This document shows positions 26,801 to 35,784 of a stretch of DNA of 64,000 bases, piece after piece (position 1 is the stretch's first letter; every line of letters starts with the position of its first letter). The translations under genes were made by a program, and so were the position numbers. The notes beneath the pieces are model-generated. The model was not told the origin of the DNA. It was given only the letters and a program-made list of their open reading frames with translations, and did no database searches. Source of the DNA: Acanthaster planci (Eukaryota; Echinodermata; Asteroidea; Valvatida; Acanthasteridae). The stretch is from assembly GCF_001949145.1 (NCBI RefSeq), contig NW_019091372.1:1408203-1472202 (forward strand), given 5' to 3'.

Positions 26801-28005
26801 AAATATGGTCACTGATGGTTTAAAGTTGGATACAGACACGAATAATTTTTCCCTGCAGTAAACCTAGCCATCTACACAAGCTATTCACTTTAACAGAATT
26901 TTTCAGACCAGCCTCATGGGGTTCATGCACAGGGTTTTAAGCAGTGTCTCATCTGCCGACAGACTTTGCAAAAAAGCGCAATGGCCACTGTATTTAAGCA
27001 CATGGTGAAAACACCTTTTTTACCAAATCATAATGCGTGAAAGGCACCGTGGAACCGGAAAAGGGGCAATATTTGTGCAAAATCACCCATCATGCTGTGG
27101 TATTAGCGATGAGGTAAATTTCACTTTTTAGGACATGTTATCACTTTCTAACAGCTGTTATAACATTTTAAGGGAAAATAAGTGTAGTCCGTTTATGGAA
27201 CTCTTTCCCACGGGAGTACTTGGTCAGTCATATGGGATTTCAAGCTATTCATGGTGACAGACAACTAAGGTGGAAAGCTTGCGGTAGCACCAGGCAAGGA
27301 TACGATCTCTTTTGTGAGTCTGTATGGTTCTGAAAAGAACTGTGAGGAACTCGACAAACCCTTCAGTGTCGAGAAAACACTCAATGTAAATACAGCTTTT
27401 ATTTCAAATTCAATAAACAGGATAATACTAGACAGTACTCAGCTCACTCTCAGTGTAGTGACTGTCCGTGGGTAAGTTCTGCACAATACTTGTCACTCAG
27501 TTTATCGTAATAGCCTGTGTAGGCCTATTACTTAGACCTGCACAAAATCCTAGAGTAGGTCTAGTTCTTCTCGAGTCACTACACAAGTCCTCCAGTCCAG
27601 TGCTGAAAGCAGGATCTGGCTCTGTTGTTGAAAACCTCCAAATCACTGACAGAGCACGGTTCTGGTACAAGGGGGCAGGCCACGACCAAAAGGTGTAGGT
27701 GTTGAATCGTTTGATCCTCCCTGCAGTCGCAAGGAGTTTCTAGAGTAGGTGAATTAGGCCTAGGCTAATCTGTAACACTATACTACTCGTACATACATGT
27801 ACTAGTACTAATTTAGTACTTCAATTAGTGCTAGGCCTACAGAGTCGATCGAGGGCCAATCGGGTGGTTGGTTCTCCGTTTGTTTATAACTCACCTGTTG
27901 AGTTATCAGACCTTCTTCCGTGACCAACCAGTGAGTAGTGGCCTGACATCCGGACACAGAGAGCAAAAGCACCAAAATATGAACGATTCTTCGCAATGTT
28001 TTCAT
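11826..28005 (-). CDS. TTC17: Tetratricopeptide repeat protein 17, complete 23-exon gene
   Basis: Coding exons, from the start: 27895-28005, 25970-26229, 25145-25259, 24461-24577, 23734-23843, 23144-23291, 22194-22336, 21240-21397, 20487-20602, 19747-19806, 18850-19046, 18297-18483, 17862-17945, 16795-17019, 16023-16172, 15680-15911, 14951-15093, 14539-14641, 14294-14420, 13959-14199, 13265-13384, 12778-12921, 11826-11972. They sum to 3438 bases, 1145 residues plus TGA, close to vertebrate TTC17; every junction is GT-AG and phases match. Residues 1-22 are a hydrophobic signal peptide, followed by TTHWLVTEEG, a TTC17 hallmark. TPR blocks lie near 202-300, 603-720 and 1010-1130 (NKTSWELYTMATFYWR, LVYNLAGFYWLVIGNN, NSTSWVLTNLAAVYWRR), with a Gln/Glu-rich coiled coil near 320-390. 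SMHTLDHLAG, THWLVTEEG and YLPPENKGLR match the family. In vertebrates TTC17 partners CATIP in actin assembly and ciliogenesis; that role here is inferred. Exon 10 and the spacer in exon 16 are the least conserved parts. Confidence 0.95.
13402..13442. other. Assembly gap (41 N)
   Basis: A run of N in TTC17 intron 20, 17 bases upstream of the exon 21 acceptor. The exon itself is intact. Confidence 0.99.
13749..13883. mobile_element. MITE, GGCTGTGGCT-end family, degenerate copy (TTC17 intron 20)
   Basis: The ends pair as CAATATCTAAATCACCTGGC / complement of GCCTGGTAATTCAGACATAT, and the sub-terminal GGCTATGGCTTAG matches the family seen at 18152-18287 and 22987-23116. Confidence 0.55.
15302..15385 (-). 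repeat. tRNA-derived SINE head (TTC17 intron 16)
   Basis: On minus: a box-A-like TGATCAAGTGGTTAAGACG and a perfect box-B-like GGGTTCGAGTCCC, spaced as in a tRNA. The acceptor stem arms do not pair well, so it reads as a SINE or tRNA pseudogene rather than a working tRNA. The same unit is truncated at 1-55. Confidence 0.65.
16261..16371. mobile_element. Short palindromic element (TTC17 intron 14)
   Basis: GTGGCCGTGTTCATCATC at the left pairs with the complement of GAATCTGAACACGGCCAT at the right, about 110 bp in all. Single copy in this window, so mobility is inferred only from form. Confidence 0.5.
18152..18287. mobile_element. MITE, GGCTGTGGCT-end family (TTC17 intron 12)
   Basis: The left end AAGCCGTGTCCGATTCAACT plus GGCTGTGGCT pairs with the complement of the right end (AGCCATAGCCATAAC, TTTTGGACAAGGCTT). 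It is about 136 bp and non-coding. Its right edge is only a few bases from the 5' splice site of exon 12 (gtcagt at 18296-18291). Confidence 0.75.
19276..19686. repeat. Dispersed inverted-repeat element of about 400 bp, copy 1 (TTC17 intron 10)
   Basis: TATCTTCAGGCAAACTTGAA near the start is inverted as CAAGTTTGCCTCAAGATAAA at 19548-19567. The block shares TTCTGATTGGTTGATCCATG, GACATATGACTG and CTCGGCCTCGTGG with 48374-48749. No long frame is present. Confidence 0.7.
19875..20001. mobile_element. Short palindromic element (TTC17 intron 9)
   Basis: TAGAGGGTTTGCATGGCTG and GCCATCTTGCAGG at the left pair with the complement of CCTGCAAGATGGC and AAGCCTCTA at the right. It is about 125 bp, with near-perfect arms of some 30 bases. 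Confidence 0.65.
20102..20345. mobile_element. MITE with GGGGCCAATTTCATAGAGCT ends, copy 2 (TTC17 intron 9)
   Basis: Aligns along its length with 10298-10543: GACAAATCAGGTTACCAGCC, AAAACTTCTTGTGATG, CCTGTCTTTTGGTTAGCATG and the right end AAGCAGCTCTATGAAATTGG. Two near-identical copies about 10 kb apart support a mobile family. Confidence 0.85.
21466..21612 (+). repeat. Dispersed repeat, copy 1 (TTC17 intron 7)
   Basis: Contains CATTCAAAGCAATGTAACCA, AAACTGAGGCTGGAAGGA and GTTCCCTTTTATCAATA. The reverse complement of the same words occurs at 26540-26700. A degraded GGCTGTGGCT-family MITE may adjoin it at about 21615-21720. Confidence 0.7.
22490..22870. repeat. Degenerate tandem array (TTC17 intron 6)
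   Basis: Variants of ACCAAACCTGACAAAATCCA recur at roughly 40-100 base spacing (near 22515, 22575, 22675, 22757, 22803 and 22838). The period is irregular and divergence is high. Confidence 0.5.
22987..23116. mobile_element. MITE, GGCTGTGGCT-end family (TTC17 intron 6)
   Basis: AGGCTGAGTCGGAATC then ACTGGCTGTGGCT at the left is inverted as AGCCATAGCCGTAACATTCG then GACACAGCCT at the right. Its interior AGTGGCTACAGCCACAAGCC matches the copy at 18152-18287. It ends about 22 bases from the 5' splice site of exon 6. Confidence 0.75.
24028..24130 (+). repeat. tRNA-derived SINE head (TTC17 intron 4)
   Basis: A box-A-like CGGTGGGTAGAGCAATG and a box-B-like GGGTTCAAATCCTG lie in tRNA spacing, but without a well-paired acceptor stem. 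Different from the family at 7017 and 15302. Confidence 0.6.
24317..24402. repeat. Inverted repeat (TTC17 intron 4)
   Basis: ACCTTCTGTGGACC at 24317-24330 is inverted as GGTCCACAGAAGGT at 24389-24402; an inner GGTCCAC copy lies between them. Confidence 0.6.
26398..26522 (+). repeat. Dispersed repeat, copy 1 (TTC17 intron 1)
   Basis: Starts TTCACAAACGACTATGCAAT and ends with TGTTCAAGGCAG. The same order of words occurs at 31244-31365, including a GGCTCT...ACC(A/G)AT block. Confidence 0.65.
26540..26700 (-). repeat. Dispersed repeat, inverted copy (TTC17 intron 1)
   Basis: The reverse complement carries CATTCAAAGCAAGGTAACCA, AAACTGAGGCTGGAAGGA and GTTCCCTTTTATCAATA, matching 21466-21612. Confidence 0.7.
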
Positions 28006-29496
28006 TTTCTGTGAGCCCCGTTGACGGCCGCATCGTAGCACCCAGGACTCCATATTGAATGAATGAATGCAGCGGTGCATCAATTGACAATATTCACAGG
28101 GAGATATAAGGAGCAAATTGTTACATTAAATGAAGACAAACATTCATTTCTTAAACAAATTCTATATTACAATAATCTTTTACTAATTTCTTTCTTAACT
28201 GCTAGTTCTATTGGGGTAGTAACGGACGAGTTTATTCTTTTAGAGATATATCCTCTCAGATATTGTCAAGCCAGAAAATGGAGGAAGGCATTGTGGAAGT
28301 CTATTGAATGGGTTTGTTGATAAAATTTCGCCTGCCGTGTGACATTAGATATGCAAACGTGTGATCTCCCTAGTGGCTGCTTCATAAAATTTTACCACGT
28401 TCAACCGTGGTTCAACCAACAGACATCTCTGTGTCAGTTTAATCTGAAATCAAACTTACAACTATTTCTTTAGTTCTGAACTTTGCCGACGTGAAGCAGA
28501 AACGACGATCAGGCATGCGGTATACATGTACAACGTGGTTCAATTGGTTTTGCCTATGATGCTGGAAATTTCCAACCCCCCCCCAAAAAAAATTCCCTCA
28601 TACCGGATGCTTTAGTCAATTTTATCGCTGCCGTCTTTTGTTATTTCGTTTCTGCTATTTCAACAGCGATATCATTAGCTTAATCATTCGGGAGAAACAA
28701 AGGTAAATTTGAGTGAAAAAAGTTTCACCGGCAGGCGCTCTTTCTGCCTTGAGTGCATTGTAACCCAGACAAGAGAGGGCGCTATTGTAAATTAACGATG
28801 TGCTAATCGTTGGGCTATTTATGTCTGTATAATCGTCATTCTTCGCACGAGCTTAATTATATTTTGTGATCCCACGGGATTTTTGAAATAAGACAGGCCA
28901 TAACCAGGAGGCGTCATATCAATCAATCTATCAATCCCAAATTTAGGACTTATAGTTTCCAGTTCGGGGTATGTCTTTCACAAAAAGCCCCAAATTGCGG
29001 AGCAAAATTTGGATAGAAGCGGGCTGTTACATTCGGAAATGAGCGCTTAGTTTTATTGCTATTTTGGGGGTATCTTCGTTCAAAGGCGAATAAAAAATTT
29101 TTTTCGTGGCTAATCTTCATGAAATTGAAACGAAAAGTGATCTTCTGGCCATAATCCTGAATTTCTAGTGAAAAAACGGAGGCCAACCTCTTCACGAGAG
29201 TCAACAGGCAGCGCTATTTCGGCTGATTTTGCACTGTTTTCTATGGGCGCGTGTTTAGTGTAGTGAAACTATAAGTAAAGGATACCTATACCGAGGGTAT
29301 TATGTGACTTAACCTCCATCTCAGCCGTCACGCTATTGTTTCCGCTGCTCCATTTTTTTTTTTACGAATGAAGTGTCTGTTTTATAGGAAGTGGGTCTAC
29401 AAGTGTTTGGTTACGTAAGGCCTTTATTATAATCCATTTCTTGGGTACAAATTTAATGGTAGACAACCACTAGAAATATACGATGCTGTTAAAATA

Positions 29497-29641
29497 GAGT
29501 ACCGAAGTGTGACGTCATTTAGAACCAGTTGATGCCGTACAAACGAATGGAGTACGCGCGCGCGTTGGTTCACGCACGGATACTCGCGGTAACGCTTTTT
29601 ACACACATAAGTGTGCGTGTGACGTATTCACTTCGGTGCTC
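29497..29641 (+). mobile_element. MITE with GAGTACCGAAGTG ends and a CRE palindrome, copy 1
   Basis: The left end GAGTACCGAAGTGTGACGTC is inverted at the right as GACGTATTCACTTCGGTGCTC. The interior has CAAACGAATGGAGTACGCG and a GTTGGTTCACGC block. TGACGTCA lies at 29510-29517. Matches 36327-36470 and, inverted, 35576-35716. Confidence 0.8.
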
Positions 29642-30732
29642 TGTTCAACCGCCATACGTTCATATTGTGGTATAAATTTTCATTCACACCCCCATGGTCA
29701 CCTCCATCATTTCGGCTTATGTAATTCGCGACGTATGGCCATAACATGAGACAGACACATTTATTTTGTTTTGCCGATGTTCCAAAACTCCAGGTCCTAT
29801 GGGCGCGCGGCTTGACGTTGCCCCGGACTCGGACGAAAAGGCCCGTAAGTCACGCTAAAAGAATAAATATGGAGTACAAAATCAACGAGTGCACATATAT
29901 TTCTTTTTTTCTCGCAGATACAGAGGCAATCATTCATTATTATTTCATTAGTTTTTAAATACAAGCATTAACGTCACCAATGTTAAAATTATCGGTACAT
30001 ATATCAAGCTTAATCATATATAAACGTTACTCGTTCTTCGCCAAATGTAGCTTACCTGAAGCTTTATTTTTTTGTCTGCAAAAATGACTCTGAGTCACTG
30101 AAAGTCTCGTCTAATCATCGCTACATCTGCAATCTGGACTGAGCCTTTTAAACATGCTTGTCGATTTCAAAGTTCAGAAAAGACTCGCAAAAATTCAGTT
30201 TTAGGTTTTCTTTTTACATTCTAGATACAGTACTATGAATAACACCGTATTGTAGAGATGAAGGTTAGACTGTTTCAGTATTGAACATCATTAAACATTT
30301 CAACAAGTACGCCCTCAACTGCTCAAATTTGTAAGATTTGCCAGTGAAATCGATAGGAAAAATGCGACAAGTTTCTGAGGGTTAAATTCCATGACTTCAA
30401 TTCTCTGGCCTTGTCTTGGAATTTTTGCTATATAAAACAGCACTAAAGGAAACCGGCTTATATAGGCATCTCGTGCGCACAGGAAAAATCACGATTGTAA
30501 AGTCTTTTTACGGAGCGCTTACAATCCCGCTTAGATAAGGAACTAATAGCAAAAACAATTCAATGAAGAAAAACTGAACAAAGCCAGAAAACCTGAGGAC
30601 AAATGATCAAAATCGCACTCCTGTACGTTTTCAATGGACCGCTCACACTTCTTACAGGCCGCCAAGGCCATTTGTGCGCACGCGTGCATAATCATGAATG
30701 AACAAATCGTCAAGTTCAGGTTCTGTTACAGA

Positions 30733-30838
30733 ATACGGGCGGTTCACAATAGTGCGCCACCAAGAGTTCGTTTGGGTCGACATTGTGATTGGCCAACGCG
30801 CTGCAAATTCTTGGTGGCGCACTACTGTGAAACGGCCG
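30733..30838. mobile_element. Short palindromic element
   Basis: GGGCGGTTCACAATAGTGCG then CCACCAAGAG at the left is inverted as TTCTTGGTGGCGCACTACTG then TGAAACGGCC at the right: arms of about 33 bases, total about 106 bp. Confidence 0.65.
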
Positions 30839-31091
30839 ATTAGGCTGGGCATGAAGTCACCAGTAACATTAAAGTCCATTTGGGGAATGCTTAGTTAACA
30901 CAGTATTACAACGTTCTTATATCTTTTGGGGCCGTCCTGAACTTGAAGTTATTATTCATATTTTCACTATCCCGGATTCGCGCCACAGAGGCCCGAGCCC
31001 GACCATACAAAAGATCGAGAGGGCGCAATTGAGGAATTCATGTAAAACGAAAAAAATGAACCCGTAATCCCCTAATCAGCACGCAGATGTC

Positions 31092-31206
31092 ATTGAAGCC
31101 ACCGGCGGCCATCTTACCGTGCCGAATACAAAGGTAATTCAAAGACTTGCTCGCCATCTTTGACCAAATTCTTTCGGCACGGTAAACGGCCGCAAGTGGC
31201 TTCATT
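31092..31206. mobile_element. Short palindromic element with YY1-like arms
   Basis: GAAGCCACCGGCGGCCATCT then TACCGTGCCGAA at the left is inverted as TTCGGCACGGTAAACGGCCG then CAAGTGGCTTC at the right. The arm GCGGCCATCTT fits the YY1 site consensus. Confidence 0.6.
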
Positions 31207-31243
31207 TGGGATAAAAGCATTGCGAGCCCTCATGGGAGTTACA

Positions 31244-31365
31244 CTTCACAAACGACTATGAAATGCACACGTTACACAGTCGTGTCGCTTCCAACAAAAT
31301 GAATACTCTCCGCTAACATGGCTCTTTTCTACCGATTGAGGGGTGCTTCTACTCAAGGCGGGTTC
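31244..31365 (+). repeat. Dispersed repeat, copy 2
   Basis: TTCACAAACGACTATGAAAT ... TACTCAAGGCGGG follows the same order as 26398-26522, in the same orientation. Confidence 0.65.
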
Positions 31366-31518
31366 CCCGCCTATGCTAATTTGCTCGGGGTAGTCAGGGA
31401 CCCGACTCTTCGCTTCTAGATTCTCCATCCCGTTGCATGCAGTTTTTCAGTCTGCATCCCTTTGGCTACGCGACCGCAAAGCTGGACCTAGTTATTTCGT
31501 GTTGATATTCCTGGAGGC

Positions 31519-32718
31519 TCAATAGTTTCTGGGCTTCCAGTGTCTCAACCTCCGCCGAGTTCCTGGGCGATGCCTTACATCGCGTCCCCTCAGAACAACG
31601 CACGAGGTGTAATAGGGGAACTCGCAAAGAGGCTTCTTGGCGACATTACCACCGGCAACTTTCGCAATAAACGGCACCAGAGGACAGAAATACTCGGGAT
31701 GGAGGGAGCGATCGGCTAGCTTAGGTATCTCTATCCGACCCTTGCGACGCCAGTCGAAGTACTTGGCGTACTGGATGGGATTTTTGTCCAAGTGTAGCAG
31801 AAACTCCGCCAGTTGTTTGGTCGAGCTGAAATCACCGGCAAAAATGAAGGAGTCTGGTGGTGCCTCTTTCGCATAAAACTCTCGTTGGGCACCGTACACG
31901 ACGGGGACGATTCCGTTCGTGTACGCGGTCTCCCAGAGTTTCTCAGTGGCGTAATCGTCGCATTCGGCACTCTCGAGCGCCAGGTAAAACTTGTATTGTT
32001 TCAGGATCGTCACGCAGTCGGAGCGGGGTTGGAACGGACAGACAAGCGGTCCACAGCTCCCGTAAATATCGATGCTGATGTGCTTTCGCAAATTTTCCAC
32101 GTACGCGGTCCTGGGCCAAAATGTGTTGTAGCAGTTTCTCACTATCCATGCGACGAGCTTGGATTTTCCGCGCAACCACCGGTCCGTGTCTGATTGGCTG
32201 TCGTTCGACGCTGGTCCCTTCGCAACGAAGTACCCGTACGGTGTGTGTACCTCGGCATCGCGGTGGTAGGACCAGACTCCATGCAGTGGAAGGGACCCGC
32301 TGTACGCTTTAAACAGCCACCTTGTGCGGACCGCTGATTCCCTCCCGTAATAAACCCACGCTTGCTTGGGTGATGGCTGCATGGATACCAGCATTGCGAT
32401 TTTCTGGACGACCGCTGGTTCATCTATGTTAAATACAACGGCATCTTTATCCATAAAGTCTGTCTTGTTTTTGCCAACACTCAGCACAACGCTGGTTCCT
32501 TTGGCGCAAGAAAATTCGGCCTTCCACACTCCCTTTACTTCTTCTAAAAAGTCAATCCTTTGAGATAAGTGCTCTCTGGTGCCAAAAATCAACACGTTGT
32601 AGTATTTGTTGCTACTTAAGTCCTCAAAAATTCGAAAAGGATAGAGAAATGATGATTTGCCAGGGAAGGCAAGGCCCTGCAGGACCAGGGACACGCTGAT
32701 GACTACCAAAATTACTAT
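31519..32718 (-). CDS. GT10 alpha-1,3-fucosyltransferase, main (3') exon
   Basis: Encodes about 399 residues ending in TGA. GT10 enzymes are Golgi type II membrane proteins that move fucose from GDP-fucose onto GlcNAc in glycans. The N-terminus is a hydrophobic anchor (IVILVVISVSLVLQGLAF). Family blocks follow: WVYYGRES near 123-130, WSYHRDAEVHTPYGYF near 151-166, KLVAWIVRNC near 189-198, YGSCG near 221-225, and the donor-site region YKFYLALESAECDDYATEKL near 244-263, then GIVPVVYG. NKT and NDS are possible N-glycosylation sites. No ATG precedes the anchor in frame back to a stop near 32790. A good acceptor (ttcttttgcag) sits exactly before ATA at 32718, so a short 5' exon with the start codon must lie upstream; I could not place it. 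The usual FENS-type motif reads LESA here. The precise linkage specificity cannot be told. Confidence 0.92.
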   Translation of the reverse strand: MVILVVISVSLVLQGLAFPGKSSFLYPFRIFEDLSSNKYYNVLIFGTREHLSQRIDFLEEVKGVWKAEFSCAKGTSVVLSVGKNKTDFMDKDAVVFNIDEPAVVQKIAMLVSMQPSPKQAWVYYGRESAVRTRWLFKAYSGSLPLHGVWSYHRDAEVHTPYGYFVAKGPASNDSQSDTDRWLRGKSKLVAWIVRNCYNTFWPRTAYVENLRKHISIDIYGSCGPLVCPFQPRSDCVTILKQYKFYLALESAECDDYATEKLWETAYTNGIVPVVYGAQREFYAKEAPPDSFIFAGDFSSTKQLAEFLLHLDKNPIQYAKYFDWRRKGRIEIPKLADRSLHPEYFCPLVPFIAKVAGGNVAKKPLCEFPYYTSCVVLRGRDVRHRPGTRRRLRHWKPRNY

Positions 32719-32883
32719 CTGCAAAAGAACAAAACATACAAACGTATAAAAATACGTCGTCCTTGCGGGTTCCCATTTGATCCATTAAAAAATCTGAAAC
32801 AGTGTTACTGAAGCCACAGGCCCTCGAATTCACCATTATTTTTTACGGACATTATGTCAACGTGTGGTGAATGGTTTTAAAAT

Positions 32884-32950
32884 GAGGGGTGAATTTGTAA
32901 GACCCTCAGGCATCAGCCATTGAAAGGCCGATCAATAAGAGCCCATCCCA
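32884..32950 (+). repeat. Dispersed repeat, copy 1
   Basis: CAGGCATCAGCCATTGAAAG and GGCCGATCAATAAG appear reverse-complemented at 40766-40832 (GGCTGATGCCTGATGG, CTTATGGGTCGGCC). Confidence 0.6.
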
Positions 32951-34970
32951 TTATAGGACCTGCAAAAAAGGGGCATGCCCACGGTCAAAAAGTGGGGGTC
33001 ACTGGCCCCCTGCCCCCCCCCCGCTTTCGCACCCAGGCCATGATATATTCTACCTTGATAATTGAGGGCAAACCTTGGTGAACTGTACAGAGTCGAACAA
33101 ATTATATTGAACTGAATTTTAAGTTAATAAACCTTTGAAAAGTTTAACATTTCAAAAAGGATGTGCTCATAAATTCTGATGTGGAGAATTTTTCGGCAGA
33201 GTACGTTCCAGGGCCCACCACCCAAGAGTGATCAGTCGAGCATAAACAGCACAGTTACAAAACACTGCACAGTTCAGAATGCGCTAGCGTGCGCTCTGCC
33301 AGCCCATTGGTAAAACCGCGGATGGAAATGGAATACACCATCCTGATATATTTTGTGGTATCCCTGGGCCACCATACTTGACGTATCTGAGAGGTTTCAG
33401 TGCTTTTATCCGTTCTTTTTTCCGGCGTTGCTGTATCCTGTTTCATCTTTCTGGGTCGGATGGGTCACGAAAAAATTTGTTTCCTAGGTTATAGAGCAGA
33501 GGGGTGAAGGATAGCATTACAGTCCTTCTATAAATGCAGGAGGCACCGGGCACTTGATCGATTCTCAACCCGATCTGGCTTGGCTATATTCGTGCATTAA
33601 GGGGGCCATGTGATCAACTTCCCCCCCCCGATGCCCACTCAGGAAATTTCGCTCAAAGTGCATTGACGTGGCTTACTTCTGAACGGGAAGGTAAAAGTAC
33701 GACTGGGCTGGATGAAATGTGAGGTAGTTTCGTCTAGGAATCAGACCCAGTACAGGAAACAAGCCTCTAGACCGCCGTGATCTATAGTAGAAGTTTCAGA
33801 CTTTTAAAGTTTGGCTTAGAAGTATAGGAAAGTTTGTTTAAATGTTGGAGATATCTGCAAGAAGGTTTTCCCACTCTTGGCCGAGCCCCTTAAATTTCTC
33901 CGCCGGCAAAGGAAGGCCTGTTTCATCACCAGTTTTCATTTTATGTTTAATTTAAGTATACGCACAATCCCAACGACTTTTGGGGCAACTTCCATCGAAA
34001 TGTCACCCCTAAAAGAATTAAGTTATGAAGCCTGTCGCTGCTAAGAAGAGTGATGCCTGCATTCACAGCGAAATAAAGCACTTCTAGGACCCAACTTTAT
34101 CAGCAGTTCTCATCGATACAAGCTTTAAGTTTTGTTCTTGGTTTCCACTTTTATTGTTCACGCACCCTAGTTCTCATGGACCACAAAAATGCTCCAAAAA
34201 CAGAGAATCTGAGAGCATGCAAGTTTTATTATAATTTTGGCACCCGTAGGCTATTTTGGAGCCTATTTATACTATTCTGCAACCTGGGACCTCATACACA
34301 ATCGTGTTTCCGAACGTTCTACTTTAAAGTTTCTGTTTGGGCACACAGACTGACTTTCAGGGTCTGAAAACCAATGTCGTCCGCTTCCGCGCCTGCACCC
34401 CAACCCGGGAGCGACAAGCGAGCCGAGACTAGGTCTAGGTCAGAGGGTCACTAAACGTCCCGGTGTCAGACAAATTTAAAAAAAACCGTGGAAGGTGTCA
34501 ATTTAACAGTCGTTCCTAGTACAAGTATCATTGTACCTTCACCCTACGCCCCTGTGAAATTCTCGACTGGGGCTTGTCTGCCGATGCGTTGAGAGAGGTG
34601 TCTGGCTGTTTCTGATTACTGGACCAGTTTCTCTCCATGTTTTGGATTGTACATCAAAAAGTCTGCCCCAAGCGGCGTCATCTGCAGTGGAACGAAAAAA
34701 AATGAGAGAGAGTGTGGAAAGAAATATTGATTTGGGAATCAACTTCGTTAAAACGGACTCCAGAATACATTGAACAACTGAAAGAGACTCACTGTATTTC
34801 AAGAAGATTTCAACTCAGATTGGGTGAAAAATTAGAAAGCAAAAAATGCTCCCAGGGTGGATGGCCACAGCACAAATGTTGGGTATGAATTTCAGTGTCT
34901 TGTGCAATTTTTTTCAGAGTAATTTTTTCTAAAAGATGAAGTACATAACTATTCTTGAGGCTTCGATTAT

Positions 34971-35020
34971 GTGTTGTTGTTGTTGTTGTTGTTGTTGTCG
35001 TCGTCGTTGTTGTTGTTGTT
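34971..35020. repeat. TTG microsatellite
   Basis: About 15 TTG/GTT units interrupted by a short TCG run. Confidence 0.9.
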
Positions 35021-35385
35021 TTCAACAGAATTAGGTGGTTCTTTTCTGAAAACAACTAGATCTCTTTTTGTTGTCTGCTGTTGCGTATTAGCTGTCTCAT
35101 TCATTCGGGAGTATGTGAAAGTCATTTATTTGACAAAGGAAGTGTGACCCTGAGTAGCATGTCTCGATTATTCGGAGTGCACATGAGGCATTTAACAATC
35201 ATTTTGTCACAATCTCTATCTTGATCATGTTTATCATTTTTTTCCCGAAAGAAATGACGAGTGACGAGGAATCTTTGAACAATCCGCCCCGAGCTGAAGT
35301 GCACCCCAATCGGCGAAAGAAAGACAGATGGTCACAAGTAGGTTCTTGTACTCGTTCTGCGTGTACGCAAAGACCATCTGGAGTG

Positions 35386-35393
35386 TGACGTCA
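35386..35393. promoter_or_regulatory. CRE palindrome TGACGTCA
   Basis: A perfect CREB/ATF site. The surrounding GTGTGACGTCACTTCAGTTT with ACCAC downstream is repeated at 35731-35750, so both copies come from a repeat. Function is unknown. Confidence 0.5.
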
Positions 35394-35575
35394 CTTCAGT
35401 TTACACCACACCAACTGCAAATGCACTGCACAGAGAGTCACATGCATAGATATGACCGCCGTTTACGCGGAACCATGGAACCGGAATTGAACGCGCAACT
35501 TCAGCGATCGTCCAACGGGAGCCTGCAAATGGTGGCGCGTCCGCCTTTGTGGCGAAGTCACTTACGAACCGGATA

Positions 35576-35716
35576 GAGTATTGAAGTGAATACGTCACGC
35601 GCACAATTATGTGTTTAAAAGGCATTAGAGCGAGAATCAGCGCGTGAAACAGCACGCACATGTACTCTATTCGTTTGCACTGCACTTTCTAGTTCACGGT
35701 TCACACTTAAGTACTC
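35576..35716 (-). mobile_element. MITE with GAGTACCGAAGTG ends, inverted copy
   Basis: Starts GAGTATTGAAGTGAATACGT and ends AAGTACTC, opposite in orientation to 29497-29641 and 36327-36470. The arms extend further: CACTTACGAACCGGATAGAG on the left pairs with CTCTATCCGGTTCGTAAGTG on the right, so it may be nested in or extended by another palindrome. The CRE inside this copy is mutated, but TGACGTCA recurs just outside at 35734-35741. Confidence 0.7.
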
Positions 35717-35784
35717 TATCCGGTTCGTAAGTGTGACGTCACTTCAGTTTAAACCACGCCCAGTGCACATGGTCGAGTTCGGGC

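Larger units (their letters stand above)
11973..27894. other. TTC17 introns: content summary
   Basis: Introns over 300 bases hold mainly repeats. Intron 1 (26230-27894): two dispersed repeats at 26398-26522 and 26540-26700. Intron 2 (25260-25969): a short CA run. Intron 4: a SINE head and an inverted repeat. Intron 6 (22337-23143): a degenerate tandem array and a MITE. Intron 7 (21398-22193): a dispersed repeat. Intron 8 (20603-21239): two loose copies of a segment around CCTACAAGATCTAACAAAAG (about 20900 and 21050). Intron 9 (19807-20486): two palindromic elements. Intron 10 (19047-19746): a 400-bp repeat. Introns 12, 14, 16 and 20: MITE or SINE copies. I see nothing notable in introns 3, 5, 11, 13, 17, 21 and 22 (11973-12777). 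Introns 15, 18 and 19 are about 90-120 bases. Confidence 0.7.
28006..31518. other. Intergenic: TTC17 5' flank and FUT 3' flank
   Basis: TTC17 transcription should start here, reading left, but no TATA box or start site can be fixed. I found no coding exon. The interval holds a CRE-bearing MITE (29497-29641), two short palindromic elements (30733-30838, 31092-31206), a dispersed repeat (31244-31365) and two AGAGGGCGC motifs (28770, 31012). The 3' UTR of the fucosyltransferase probably occupies the right end. Confidence 0.6.

Noticed and set aside
34810-35055. Frame with a long Thr run
   Set aside because: The Thr run is the TTG microsatellite read on minus.
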